A stretch of DNA of 64,000 nucleotides, taken from Brevundimonas fluminis (GTDB lineage: Bacteria; Pseudomonadota; Alphaproteobacteria; Caulobacterales; Caulobacteraceae). Below the pieces are notes generated by a model. It was not told the DNA's origin. It did not search any database and worked only from the letters and a program-made list of their open reading frames with translations. The stretch's first letter is position 1. Every line of letters begins with the position of its first letter. Shown one piece after another: positions 7,826-17,197 of the stretch. The stretch covers positions 682,001 through 746,000 of the forward strand of contig NZ_RQWJ01000002.1 of NCBI RefSeq assembly GCF_003934285.1, in the 5' to 3' direction. Position numbers and translations under genes: made by a program.

Positions 7826-9148
7826 TCAATTGGTCGGCGCCGCCGGCGACACCCGCCAGATCACATTGCCGACGTCGTCCGCGACCAGCAGGGCGCCCCG
7901 TCCGTCGAAGGCGACGCCGACGGGCCGGCCCATGGCGCGGCCCTCCTCGTCCAGAAAGCCCGTCAGCACCGGGATCGGCATGCCGTCCGGCATGGCCCCG
8001 GCGAAGGGCACGAAGATCACCTGGTAGCCGTTCGGCGGTTTGCGGTTCCAGGATCCGTGCTGGCCCACGAAGGCGCCGCTCCGGAACCGCTCCGGCAGAA
8101 GCGAGCCTTGCGAGAACGCGAGGCCCAGCGACGCCGTGTGCGATCCCAGCGCATAGTCCGGCTTGATCGCCCGGGCGACCATGTCGGGATTGGCGGGCCG
8201 GACCCGCTCGTCCACGATCTGGCCGTAATAGCTCCAGGGCCACCCATAGAACCCGCCGGGCCGGACCGAGGTCATGTAGTCCGGGACCAGATCCGGCCCC
8301 AGCTCGTCCCGCTCGTTGACCGCGACCCACAGGGCGCCGGACGCGGGGTTCCAGTCGATGCCGACGGGGTTGCGCAGGCCCGAGGCATAGACGCGCCGGG
8401 CGCCGGTCGCGGGGTCGATCTCAAGAACGGCGGCGCGGTCGACCTCCTCGTCCAGCCCATTCTCGCCGATGTTCGAATTCGAACCGACCCCCACATACAG
8501 TCGCGCGCCGTCGGGCGAGGCGACCAGGCTCTTGGTCCAGTGGTGGTTCCGGCCGGCCGGCAGGTCGGCGACCTTGCGCGCGGCGACCGTGATCCGCGTC
8601 TGGCCCGTTTGGTACGGGAAGGCCACCACGGCGTCGGCGTTGGCGACGTAGAGGGTCGACCCGATCAGCGCCATGCCGAAGGGCGAGGTCAGGTCGGTCA
8701 GGAAGGGCGTCTTCAACTCCGCCGTCCCGTCGCCGTCGGCGTCGCGCAGCAGGGTGATCCGGTTGGCGCTCGGCACGCCGGCCCCGGCCTTCTTCATGAA
8801 CAGACCCATGAACCAGCCGCGGACGCCGCCTTGCTTGTCCTCGGGTTTCGGCGGAGCGTTGGACTCGGCCACCAGCACGTCGCCGTTTGGCAGCCGGTAC
8901 AGCCAGCGCGGATGGTCCAGCCCGCTGGCGAAGGCCTGGACCCGCAGGCCTTCGGCCGGCGTCGGCATGCGACCCTCAGGCCAGCCGATCGCGTCGGCGA
9001 CCTTGACCTGCGGGATGAGGCTGGCCGCCGGCGCCGGCAGGGTGGGATTGGGGCCATACCCCGCCTCCGGCGGCAGCGCCTGCGGCCCGCCGCACGCGGC
9101 GAGGACCATGGACAAGGAAAGGCAGGTTGCGGCGGCGACGGCACGCAT
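7826..9148 (-). CDS. Sorbosone dehydrogenase-like PQQ-type beta-propeller lipoprotein
   Basis: A 440-residue exported protein with lipobox LAAC near residues 15-18. The body matches the soluble glucose/sorbosone dehydrogenase propeller family: NGDVLVAES, LTSPFGMAL, a NHHWTKSLVASPDG segment, YVGVGSNSNIGENG, GLRNPVGIDWNP and RPGGFYGWPWSYYG are typical blade motifs. These enzymes oxidise sugars or aldoses in the periplasm, often with PQQ; cofactor and substrate cannot be read here. ATG 9148 is chosen because GAGG lies eight bases upstream. A GTG four codons earlier would overlap the lipocalin stop as GTGA and is the alternative. Co-transcribed with the lipocalin gene upstream. Confidence 0.82.
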   Translation of the reverse strand: MRAVAAATCLSLSMVLAACGGPQALPPEAGYGPNPTLPAPAASLIPQVKVADAIGWPEGRMPTPAEGLRVQAFASGLDHPRWLYRLPNGDVLVAESNAPPKPEDKQGGVRGWFMGLFMKKAGAGVPSANRITLLRDADGDGTAELKTPFLTDLTSPFGMALIGSTLYVANADAVVAFPYQTGQTRITVAARKVADLPAGRNHHWTKSLVASPDGARLYVGVGSNSNIGENGLDEEVDRAAVLEIDPATGARRVYASGLRNPVGIDWNPASGALWVAVNERDELGPDLVPDYMTSVRPGGFYGWPWSYYGQIVDERVRPANPDMVARAIKPDYALGSHTASLGLAFSQGSLLPERFRSGAFVGQHGSWNRKPPNGYQVIFVPFAGAMPDGMPIPVLTGFLDEEGRAMGRPVGVAFDGRGALLVADDVGNVIWRVSPAAPTN

Positions 9149-9156
9149 GGGCGACC

Positions 9157-9696
9157 TCACAGGGTTTCGGGAAACTCCAGCCGGCTCACATCATAGCCCA
9201 GTTCGCCCAGACGGCGGACGAGGCCGTCGCGCTCGGCGGTCGAGGGGACCTCGCGGGTGTAGATGAAGGCCTTGTCCAGCGTGGGGCTGGTGGCGATGAA
9301 CCACGAATAGTCGTCGGCCCGGTCCAGCACCCAATAGTCCCAGGTCACGAAACCCCAGAAGTATTTCACGCGCAGTTTGGCGTTGGTGCCCGGATCGAGG
9401 ATCTGGCCGGCGCCGTCGACCGCCTTTTCGCGGCCGGTCGGCGTGTCGACCTGACAGGTGTCTCGAACCTCGACCCGCGTCGGCGCGGTCAGCCGATAGT
9501 TCGAGGCGCCGGCCACGCAGCCGTCGGTGATCGACATCGGGGTGCGCGCGATTTCCAGCCAGCGACCCGACCACAGCCGCTCCGCGTCGACGGGCTTCGT
9601 CGGCTGGGGCGCGCGGTACTCGGACGGCGAGGGTGCGGTGACGCAGGCCGACAGGGCGAGCGCGGCGGCGGCGGCGGCGAGGGCGTTCAGGCGCAT
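9157..9696 (-). CDS. Lipocalin family lipoprotein (Blc-like)
   Basis: A 179-residue predicted outer-membrane lipoprotein with lipobox LSAC near residue 18. The family hallmarks are the early GRWLEIART strand (lipocalin G-x-W motif), a central LRVKYFWGF strand and the YWVLDRADDYSWFIATSP motif characteristic of bacterial lipocalins. These bind lipids or other hydrophobic ligands and are often induced by envelope stress. It directly precedes the sorbosone-dehydrogenase-like gene with an 8-bp gap, so the two form a unit. Confidence 0.88.
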   Translation of the reverse strand: MRLNALAAAAAALALSACVTAPSPSEYRAPQPTKPVDAERLWSGRWLEIARTPMSITDGCVAGASNYRLTAPTRVEVRDTCQVDTPTGREKAVDGAGQILDPGTNAKLRVKYFWGFVTWDYWVLDRADDYSWFIATSPTLDKAFIYTREVPSTAERDGLVRRLGELGYDVSRLEFPETL

Positions 9697-9756
9697 GGTC
9701 CACTCCGTTTCCGGTTCAGCGGCGAGCTACGGCCACGGTTCCCGGCCGGACGCGCG

Positions 9757-10650
9757 TCAAAGCACCTCACGCGGCGGGCGGATGCGGCGCCAGCGGGCCT
9801 CCACGAACGAGAAGGCCCCGAAGGCGATCAGGCCCAGAGCCATGGCCGACAACGCCCAGGGCCCCGCCGGCTGCCGCTCCACCGCTTCCAGCGCCGCGCC
9901 CAGACTCGTCACGTCCGAGGGTTGGGCGTGGAGGCCGGCCAGAACGACGATCGCGCCGAGGGGCAGGTAGGCCAGACCTCGGGCCATGTAGCCCCAGCGT
10001 GCCAGCGGGGCGACCTTGCGGCACAGGCTTTCGGAGCAGGCGAGATGCTGGGTGAAGTCCTCGCGCCAGGCCCGCGTGACGTTGGCGACGCCGATGCCTA
10101 GGATGGCCAGGCCGCCGGCCGCCAGCAGCCAGTCGCCCCAGGGCAGGGACATGACCGTTTCTGCGGTCTGACGGCTGGCGACGACCGCCTCGGCTTCCGC
10201 ATCCTCCGGCTTGTCGAACAGCAGGCCCGACGCGCCGAGGGCCATGGCCGAGTAGCCGAGCGCGCTGAACAGCTGGCCCATCCGCGCCATCAGGCCTTTC
10301 CGGTCTTTGCCCTCGTGATCGGCGTCGAACACCGCCTGCATCAGGCGCCACATGACGAAGGCGGCGAGACCAAGGATCACCAGCAGCAGCCACAGCCGCC
10401 CGAACGGACGGGTGACCAGCCAGGCCAGTGCCCCGCCGGTTCCGACGGCCTCGCCCACCCCGAACACGCCCAGCAGCGTCAGCACGCCGACCGACAGGTA
10501 GACGAACCCCCGCGCGCCGAAACCGACCCGTGCCGCCCACTCGATCCAGTGCTTCAGCTCGGGCGTCCGGGCCAGGAACGGAACGCGCCTGCGCGACCAG
10601 GCGCCGAGACGGGCGAGGCGCGAGCGGACGGGCAGGGGGATCATCGTCAT
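9757..10650 (-). CDS. DUF1206 domain integral membrane protein
   Basis: A 297-residue polytopic membrane protein with about six hydrophobic helices arranged as three repeats of a two-helix unit. Each unit is introduced by an [13 protein letters not shown] / ALGYSAMAL / [13 protein letters not shown] type motif. This G-Y/F-x-A-R-G-x-x-Y pattern is the DUF1206 signature. Function unknown. The start ATG 10650 has no obvious Shine-Dalgarno; a second ATG lies two codons later. It is divergent from the ABC transporter operon 97 bp away. Confidence 0.8.
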   Translation of the reverse strand: MTMIPLPVRSRLARLGAWSRRRVPFLARTPELKHWIEWAARVGFGARGFVYLSVGVLTLLGVFGVGEAVGTGGALAWLVTRPFGRLWLLLVILGLAAFVMWRLMQAVFDADHEGKDRKGLMARMGQLFSALGYSAMALGASGLLFDKPEDAEAEAVVASRQTAETVMSLPWGDWLLAAGGLAILGIGVANVTRAWREDFTQHLACSESLCRKVAPLARWGYMARGLAYLPLGAIVVLAGLHAQPSDVTSLGAALEAVERQPAGPWALSAMALGLIAFGAFSFVEARWRRIRPPREVL

Positions 10651-10746
10651 GGCGGCGTCGAAACGCGCGCGGCGGACAACCGCTCCGCTTGCCCTTGCGG
10701 AACATCCGGCGTGGCATATCTGCTCGGGACCGCGCGGGGAGGGGCC

Positions 10747-11681
<935 letters not shown>

Positions 11682-11682
<1 letters not shown>

Positions 11683-12449
11683 TGGCGTTCAACGGTCACG
11701 GCGTCTGGGCCATCTATCGCTTCGAGATGGCGCGGACCTTCCGCACCCTGTGGCAGTCGATCATCACGCCCGTAGTGACGACGGCGCTGTATTTCGTCGT
11801 CTTCGGCTCGGCCATCGGCAGCCGCATGGGCGGCGTGTCGGAGGTGCCCTACGGCGCCTTCATCGTGCCCGGGCTGATCATGCTCAGCCTGTTCACCAAC
11901 TCCATCTTCAACGGCAGCTTCGGCATCTATTTTCCGAAGTTCACCGGCACGATCTACGAACTGCTGTCGGCGCCCATCTCGCCGCTCGAGACGGTGCTCG
12001 CCTACGTCGGTGCGGCGGCCACCAAGTCGGTCATCCTTGGTCTGGTGATCCTGGCCACGGCGGCGCTGTTCGTGCCGCTGCAGATCCTGCACCCCTTCTG
12101 GATGCTGGCCTTCCTGATCCTGATCTCGGCCACCTTCAGCCTGTTCGGCTTCATCATCGGCGTCTGGGCGCAGAGCTTCGAGCAGCTGAACTTCATCCCT
12201 ATGCTGGTGGTGACGCCGCTGACGTTCCTGGGCGGCGCCTTCTACTCGATCGACATGCTGCCCCCGGCCTGGCAGACCGTCAGCCTGTTCAATCCGGTGG
12301 TCTACCTGATCAGCGGCTTCCGCTGGGCCTTCTTCGGCGTCGGCGACGTGCCGGTGGCGATCAGCCTCGGCGCGACCCTGATCTTCTTCTTCGTGCTGCT
12401 GGCCTTCGTCGGCTGGATCTTCAGGACCGGCTGGCGCCTGAAGAACTAG
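11682..12449 (+). CDS. ABC-2 type transporter, permease subunit
   Basis: A 255-residue membrane permease partner of the preceding ATPase. Six hydrophobic segments are visible. The ABC-2 motif region has [14 protein letters not shown] followed by hydrophobic helices and a [20 protein letters not shown] loop, typical of the NodJ/DrrB-like ABC-2 family. The start is the ATG that overlaps the TGA of the ATPase. NodIJ-like ABC-2 pairs export drugs, lipids or oligosaccharides; nothing here identifies the cargo. Confidence 0.92.
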
Positions 12450-12530
12450 GGCCGGCCGCCGCCAAGAAATCGTCGGGATCGGGCGGCACGGTCGCGCGCT
12501 TCAGTACGCGTCCCGCCCGAGTGAGCCCGA

Positions 12531-13427
12531 ATGTCCGACGACGAGCGTCGCCCGCCTTCCCCCGCGCCCATCGACTGGCGCCGTTCCGCCGCGCCCGTGT
12601 TCCGGGCCGGCCCGCTGCCGGGCGGGCAGAGACTGGAGCCGATCCCGCAGCCGCCCCGGCCGCAGCCCGCGCGGCCGGCGCCGTCGCGACCGGTGAACCT
12701 GTTCCGCGACTCGCTGGTGCCCCAGGCGCGCCCCGCCGCCGCGCCGACCCCGACGCCGGCGCCCGAGACCCCACCCAAGCCGACGCCGTCGCCGGACCTG
12801 ACGGTGCGCCCCTTGCCGCCCACTTCGGCGCCCGACCTGCCCCGGGCCGCCCCGGCTCCCGCCGCGAAGGCCACGTCGGCGCCCGCCCCGACGCCCCCGC
12901 CGGTCGTGCCCGACGCCCCGGGTGAAGCGATCGTCGTTCCCGGCTTCGCACAGACGGCCCGGCGGCCCGGCCCTTCCCGTCCGGTCCTGATCGGCGGCGC
13001 CGCGGCGGCCGTTCTGGCGGCGGGCGTCGCCGTCTGGCTTCTGATCCCGCGCGCGCCCGAGGCGCCGGCGCCCGCGTCCCCGGTCGCCCTGCCCGGGGCC
13101 GGTGCGCCGGTCGCCGCGACGCCCGCCGGGACGGCGCCCGAAATCGTCGATCCGGTCGTTCAGCCCGTCGCGACGGCGTCGGCGGCGAGCCGGCCCCCAG
13201 CCGAAGAGCGGACCGCGACGCCTGCGCCCGTGCGGGCGACGGTCCCGCCGGAGGCCGCCCCGGTCGAGCCGGAGACGCCCGCCGCGGCGACGCCCTCGCC
13301 GCCGCCCGCGCCGGTCATCGAGACGGCGCCCCTGATCGAGCCGACGCGCCAGCCGCCGGCGGAGCCGCCGCCCGCCGATCCGACGCCGCGCACCGACGGG
13401 GAGACCATCGTCACGCGCCCGCGCTGA
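12531..13427 (+). CDS. Proline/alanine-rich single-pass membrane protein
   Basis: A 298-residue low-complexity protein. Residues 1-150 are Pro/Ala/Arg-rich and cytoplasmic, with one helix at about 151-172 (VLIGGAAAAVLAAGVAVWLLI). The remaining tail is a Pro/Ala/Glu/Thr-rich periplasmic segment ending DGETIVTRPR. No conserved domain is visible. The frame is kept open for 900 bp of extremely GC-rich DNA, so coding status rests on length and on the single clean membrane helix. It resembles the other bitopic Ala/Pro-rich protein at 7182-7775 in design, not in sequence. Confidence 0.55.
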   Translation: MSDDERRPPSPAPIDWRRSAAPVFRAGPLPGGQRLEPIPQPPRPQPARPAPSRPVNLFRDSLVPQARPAAAPTPTPAPETPPKPTPSPDLTVRPLPPTSAPDLPRAAPAPAAKATSAPAPTPPPVVPDAPGEAIVVPGFAQTARRPGPSRPVLIGGAAAAVLAAGVAVWLLIPRAPEAPAPASPVALPGAGAPVAATPAGTAPEIVDPVVQPVATASAASRPPAEERTATPAPVRATVPPEAAPVEPETPAAATPSPPPAPVIETAPLIEPTRQPPAEPPPADPTPRTDGETIVTRPR

Positions 13428-13433
13428 CCGGCG

Positions 13434-13823
13434 TCAGGCCTTCAGCGTGACGTAGCCGCGCTCGACCATACGCCGCAGGCCCTCATAGGCCTCGGCCAGC
13501 TCCTCATAGGCCGCGCGAGCGGACGTCAGCCGCGCGATCTGGTCGGGCGTGGACGGCGCGCCCGATTCCGACTGGCGCAGGGCTTCGGCGACCCATCTCG
13601 CCCGGGCGGTCGCGGTCAGCACCGCCAGCCTCTGGAAGGTCGCGGGCTCCACCCCCTGAAGGGCCTGTCCGACGACCTCGCGGTTGGCCACGAAGGCGGA
13701 GTAGTCGATCTGTTCGAGCTGCCCCCGCAGCCGCCGCTGCTCCTGCGGATCGATGTCCTGCGGCTCGAAATGGTCGCGGGTGCGGCGGTAGCTCTGGGTC
13801 TGGATCGTGGACATGACGGCCAT
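13434..13823 (-). CDS. Conserved hypothetical helical protein
   Basis: A 129-residue soluble, largely helical protein without signal peptide or membrane segment. It contains an RRTRDHFEPQDIDPQEQRR stretch, an ARARWVAEAL helix and a C-terminal YEGLRRMVERGYV helix. It is convergent with the Pro-rich membrane protein, 6 bp apart. An alternative start is the ATG three codons later. I do not recognise the family; it may be a small Caulobacteraceae-specific protein. Confidence 0.6.
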   Translation of the reverse strand: MAVMSTIQTQSYRRTRDHFEPQDIDPQEQRRLRGQLEQIDYSAFVANREVVGQALQGVEPATFQRLAVLTATARARWVAEALRQSESGAPSTPDQIARLTSARAAYEELAEAYEGLRRMVERGYVTLKA

Positions 13824-13894
13824 CCGGTTGCCTGTGAGGCGAAGGCTGCGCCGCGTCGCTTAACGGGGGGTTGCGCCCCTCCGGCCGGCTTGAT

Positions 13895-13902
13895 ACTTAA
13901 GT
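13895..13902. promoter_or_regulatory. Possible ArsR operator palindrome
   Basis: The perfect 8-bp palindrome ACTTAAGT lies inside the AT-rich stretch TGATACTTAAGTGAATGC, ending two bases before the arsR start codon. The flanks are strongly GC-rich, so this AT island stands out. ArsR-type repressors commonly bind short AT-rich palindromes over their own promoter; autorepression is an inference. Confidence 0.4.
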
Positions 13903-13904
13903 GA

Positions 13905-14249
13905 ATGCTTCAACATCAGCCTCTGGATCTGGCCTTCCATGCCCTGTCGGACCCGACCCGTCGCCGGATGGTCGAGCGCCTGACCCTCGGCCCGGCCTCG
14001 GTCAGCGATCTGGCCGAACCCCTGCCCATGTCCATGTCGGCCGTGGTCCAGCATCTGAAGGTGCTGCAGGACGCAGGCCTGGTGACCTCGGAGAAGGTGG
14101 GGCGGGTGCGCACGTGCCGCGTGGATACGCACGCCCTGTCCGCCGCCGAACGCTGGATCGCCGAGCGGCGCTTGGCGATGGAAGGCCGGCTGGATCGCCT
14201 CGGCGCCTTCCTCGACGCGACGAAACCCGAAACGGAGCCCCGCGAATGA
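13905..14249 (+). CDS. ArsR-family transcriptional regulator
   Basis: A 114-residue winged-helix regulator. The FHALSDPTRRRMVERL opening is the classical ArsR N-terminus. The recognition helix is SMSAVVQHLKVLQDAGLV, followed by the wing EKVGRVRTCRVD. No metal-binding ELCVCDL-type motif is visible. It belongs to the subgroup that sits with SRPBCC (AHSA1) proteins and probably represses its own operon. It overlaps the next gene by ATGA. Confidence 0.9.
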   Translation: MLQHQPLDLAFHALSDPTRRRMVERLTLGPASVSDLAEPLPMSMSAVVQHLKVLQDAGLVTSEKVGRVRTCRVDTHALSAAERWIAERRLAMEGRLDRLGAFLDATKPETEPRE

Positions 14250-14731
14250 CCGACCGACTGGCCCACGGCATGTTCACGCTGGAACGCCGCTACGACGCCT
14301 CGCCCCCGCGCGTCTTCCGCGCGTGGTCGGATCCGGTCGCCTTCCGGCGCTGGTTCGTGGAGAGCCCCGGCGCGACCATTCTCGACTGGGCTCATGACCT
14401 TCGGGTCGGCGCGCACGGCGGCGGCCGCTATCGCTTCGGCGGGCCGGAGACTCCGGTCGGCTTCAACGAGACGGTCTTCCTCGATCTGGTGGAAAACAGC
14501 CGCATCGTCCTGGCCTACGTCATGGGCCGGGAGCTGGGCGGGGAGCACCGGCGGGAGTCGGCCTCGCTGGCGACCGTTGAACTGCTTCCGGACGGCGACG
14601 GCACGCGGCTGATCTACACCGAACAGGGCGCCTACTACGGCGACGACGGCGGCGCCCACGTGCCCCTGCGCAAGGAGGGCTGCGCCGAGATGCTGGAGAA
14701 CCTGGCCCGCGAACTGGAGGCGAACCCGTGA
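14246..14731 (+). CDS. SRPBCC (AHSA1/START-like) domain protein
   Basis: A 161-residue protein of the SRPBCC ligand-binding superfamily. The first strand is FTLERRYDASPPRVFRAWSDP, followed by FRRWFVES, GGRYRF and a late EQGAYYGDDG segment, the usual AHSA1 pattern. It has ATGA overlap with arsR and GTGA overlap with the GST, so it is translated as part of a three-gene unit. The family binds hydrophobic small molecules or co-chaperones; the actual ligand is unknown. Confidence 0.88.
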   Translation: MTDRLAHGMFTLERRYDASPPRVFRAWSDPVAFRRWFVESPGATILDWAHDLRVGAHGGGRYRFGGPETPVGFNETVFLDLVENSRIVLAYVMGRELGGEHRRESASLATVELLPDGDGTRLIYTEQGAYYGDDGGAHVPLRKEGCAEMLENLARELEANP

Positions 14732-15384
14732 GCTTCACCCTCTGGCTTCATCCCTACGCCGGCTACGGTCAGAAGGCGTCGACCGCCGCCTATGAGCTGG
14801 GCGTGCCATTCACCCTTCGGGTGCTGGACCACGCGGACGCGGACCTCATGGCGGAGTTCGGCCGGCTGTCGCCCTTCGGAAAGATGCCGGTGCTTGTCGA
14901 CTCCGAGGGTCGGACCGTCTTTGAATCCAGCATCGTGATCGAGTGGATGGATCGCCACGCCGGCGGCGGCCGTCTGATCCCCGCCGACCCGGACGCGGCG
15001 CTGGAGGCGCGGCTGATCGACCGGATCGTCGACACCTATGTGGGCGGGCCGATGAACCGGATCGTCTTCAACCGGCTGGGCCGGGCGGGAACCCCGAACC
15101 CGGTGGCGATGGAACAGGACGAGGCCGAGCTGGCGCGCGCCTGGGACTGGCTGGAGGACCGCCTGTCCGACGGCCGCGAATGGGGCGCCGGCGAGACCTT
15201 CTCCCTGGCCGATTGCGGCGCCGCGCCGCTCATGACCTATGCCCGCAGACTGGTTCCGTTCGGCGACCGGCCGAGGCTGCGGGCGTGGCACGCGCGGCTG
15301 AAGGCGCGGCCGTCGTTTCAGCGTGCGCTGGACGACGCCGCCCCGTACGGAAACCTCATGCCCGCGCCCCCTGCGGAGGACTGA
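14728..15384 (+). CDS. Glutathione S-transferase family protein
   Basis: A 218-residue cytosolic GST with N-terminal thioredoxin-like domain. The FGKMPVLVDSEG segment carries the cis-proline, and the F-E-S-S-I-V-I-E-W motif includes the glutathione gamma-glutamyl-binding Glu/Ser pair. The helical domain follows, with the N-capping motif FSLADCGAAP. The start is a GTG overlapping the SRPBCC stop. It belongs to the arsR operon, suggesting induction by an electrophile or xenobiotic. Its last 29 bp overlap the convergent sirtuin gene. Confidence 0.88.
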   Translation: MSFTLWLHPYAGYGQKASTAAYELGVPFTLRVLDHADADLMAEFGRLSPFGKMPVLVDSEGRTVFESSIVIEWMDRHAGGGRLIPADPDAALEARLIDRIVDTYVGGPMNRIVFNRLGRAGTPNPVAMEQDEAELARAWDWLEDRLSDGREWGAGETFSLADCGAAPLMTYARRLVPFGDRPRLRAWHARLKARPSFQRALDDAAPYGNLMPAPPAED

Positions 15385-16093
15385 GCAGCTCGTCCACCCA
15401 TCGCGGGACTTCGACCGACGCCGGGCCGAGGCGGGATTCGTCGAACAGGTGCGTGCCCATCGACGGTTCGAGATTGATCTCCACCGTCCGCGCGCCCGCC
15501 GCCCGCGCGGCGCGCACGAAGCCGGCGGCCGGCCAGACGGCGCCGGAGGTGCCGATGGAGACGAACAGGCCGCAGGCCGCCAGCGCCGCCTCGATCCGGT
15601 CCATCTCCAGCGGGATTTCTCCGAACCAGACCACGTGGGGACGCATCCGGCCGGCCGGGTGATGCGGCGACGGCTCGTGCGCCGCCATGGGGCCGGGCCA
15701 GTCCATGACGACACCGGAGGCGGTGCAGCGCGCCTTCATGATCTCGCCGTGCATGTGGATCAGCTCGAAGCCCGCGCCGGGCGGCGCCTCCGCGTGCGCC
15801 CGATCGTGCAGGTCGTCGACGTTCTGCGTCACCAGCGTCAGCCGTCCCGGCCATCGCGCCGCCAGCTCCGCCAGCGCGCGGTGCGCGGCGTTCGGATGCA
15901 CCGTCGGCAGGGCCGCGCGGCGCAGGTCATAGAAGCGCTGGACCAGCACGGGATCCCGCGCGAACGCCTCCGGCGTCGCCACGTCCTCGAACCTGTGCCC
16001 CTCCCACAGCCCGCCCGCGTCGCGGAAGGTCGGCACCCCGCTCTCGGCCGATATGCCTGCGCCGGTCAGGATGACGATGTCGTCCGTGCTCAT
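15356..16093 (-). CDS. cobB: NAD-dependent protein deacylase, sirtuin class III (CobB/SIRT5-like)
   Basis: A 245-residue Sir2 enzyme that removes acyl groups from lysines using NAD+. TGAGISAESGVPTFRD (10-25) and TQNVDDLH (89-96) bind NAD. The catalytic His is in HMHGE (His115). YDLR at 55-58 is the Tyr-x-x-Arg pair that class III sirtuins use to bind succinyl- and malonyl-lysine. VVWFGE and IGTSG are also present. The zinc site is oddly reduced: only Cys123 (RCTASG) remains where homologues have a Cys cluster, and the insert before RPHVVWFGE has none. The 3' end overlaps the convergent GST gene. Confidence 0.88.
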   Translation of the reverse strand: MSTDDIVILTGAGISAESGVPTFRDAGGLWEGHRFEDVATPEAFARDPVLVQRFYDLRRAALPTVHPNAAHRALAELAARWPGRLTLVTQNVDDLHDRAHAEAPPGAGFELIHMHGEIMKARCTASGVVMDWPGPMAAHEPSPHHPAGRMRPHVVWFGEIPLEMDRIEAALAACGLFVSIGTSGAVWPAAGFVRAARAAGARTVEINLEPSMGTHLFDESRLGPASVEVPRWVDELLSPPQGARA

Positions 16094-16104
16094 GCCTCGG
16101 AGTA

Positions 16105-16929
16105 TCAGAGCCCCAGCAGATCCCGCCAGCGCCAGCTGCCGGTACCCAGCGCCACCTTGGGGCCGGACGCCGTGCCGTCCAGCGAGACGACGGCCAGACC
16201 GCGCACCGTCTCGTCCTTGCAGGCGCGCGGCGCGAAGCCGACCTCCACCGCCACGGCCTGGCGCAGTCCTGCCAGGCCCTTGCCCGCCTGGCCGGGGCTC
16301 TGCAGCCAGTCGCCGTCCCAGACCAGCACGGCCTGTCCCGACGCGGCGCGCGCGGTCAGCGTCGCCGCCACGGCCCGGCGCAGGTCCAGATCGTCGCGCA
16401 GCGCCCGCTCCAGTCGCCCGACCATGTCGCAGGCTCCGCCCGCGCCGTCGCCGCCGGGTCCGCCGCCGCCCGCGCCCTCGCCCGATCCCCGGCCCCCCGC
16501 GCGCAGCGCGCCGGCCAGCCGGGCGCCGCCGATGACGGGGAGGTCCGGGACGGAAGGCGCGGCCTCGGGGGCCGCCGGGCGCGTCGGCACGTCGGCCGGG
16601 GGACGCGGCGTCTTTCGGGCCGTGACGGGCGGACGCGGCGCGGGCGAGGGCGCGCGGGAGGCTTCCGGCGCGGGCGCCGCGTCAGTGCTTTCCGCCGCCG
16701 GCCCCGCGGCCGCCGGTTCAGGATCAGGATCGGGAGCGGGCGGGGGAGGCGGCGGCTCCGGCGGGATCAACTCGATCAGCGTCACCGGGGGCTCCGCCGG
16801 CCGCGTGTCCGGCGGCCGCACCGACAGGCCGAGGATCATCGCCGCCTGCAGCCCCACCGCGACGGCCAGCGCCGCCGACCAGCGCCCCGCTCCGGATCCC
16901 TCGCTCGAAGATGTGGCGGGCCGTCTCAT
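16105..16929 (-). CDS. TonB-like single-pass protein with unrecognised C-terminal domain
   Basis: A 274-residue protein with a TonB-like N-terminal layout: one membrane helix at about 19-38, then VTLIELIPPEPPPPPPAPDPDPEP, a proline-rich spacer, and a glycine-rich linker. The C-terminal 110 residues (CDMVGRLERALRDDLDLRRAV... WRWRDLLGL) form a compact domain with two cysteines. It does not look like the TonB C-terminal fold (no YP motif). Start ATG 16929. It lies 11 bp upstream of the sirtuin gene on the same strand. Function unknown; possibly an envelope energy-coupling or cell-wall protein. Confidence 0.65.
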   Translation of the reverse strand: MRRPATSSSEGSGAGRWSAALAVAVGLQAAMILGLSVRPPDTRPAEPPVTLIELIPPEPPPPPPAPDPDPEPAAAGPAAESTDAAPAPEASRAPSPAPRPPVTARKTPRPPADVPTRPAAPEAAPSVPDLPVIGGARLAGALRAGGRGSGEGAGGGGPGGDGAGGACDMVGRLERALRDDLDLRRAVAATLTARAASGQAVLVWDGDWLQSPGQAGKGLAGLRQAVAVEVGFAPRACKDETVRGLAVVSLDGTASGPKVALGTGSWRWRDLLGL

Positions 16930-17197
16930 GCCTGTGGATGAAGCGGCGCCGCGTGTCAGGATCGTGGCCGCGCCCTTCCTGACCCGCCGCGTCCCGGCGG
17001 CGCCGCCCGCGACAATCCGCGTCGCCGCCCGTTTGTTCCGAACGGACACGAATCTTGCCGAAAACACGACATACCGCCGTTCGAAACGCCAAAACATTGC
17101 CCGGAGCACGCCATTAGGTCGCCCCGCCTGCTCCGGTAGCTGCCCCGCTTGCGCATGAGGGCCGAGGTGGCGCGCCGGCGATGATGGAGTTCTCCCC

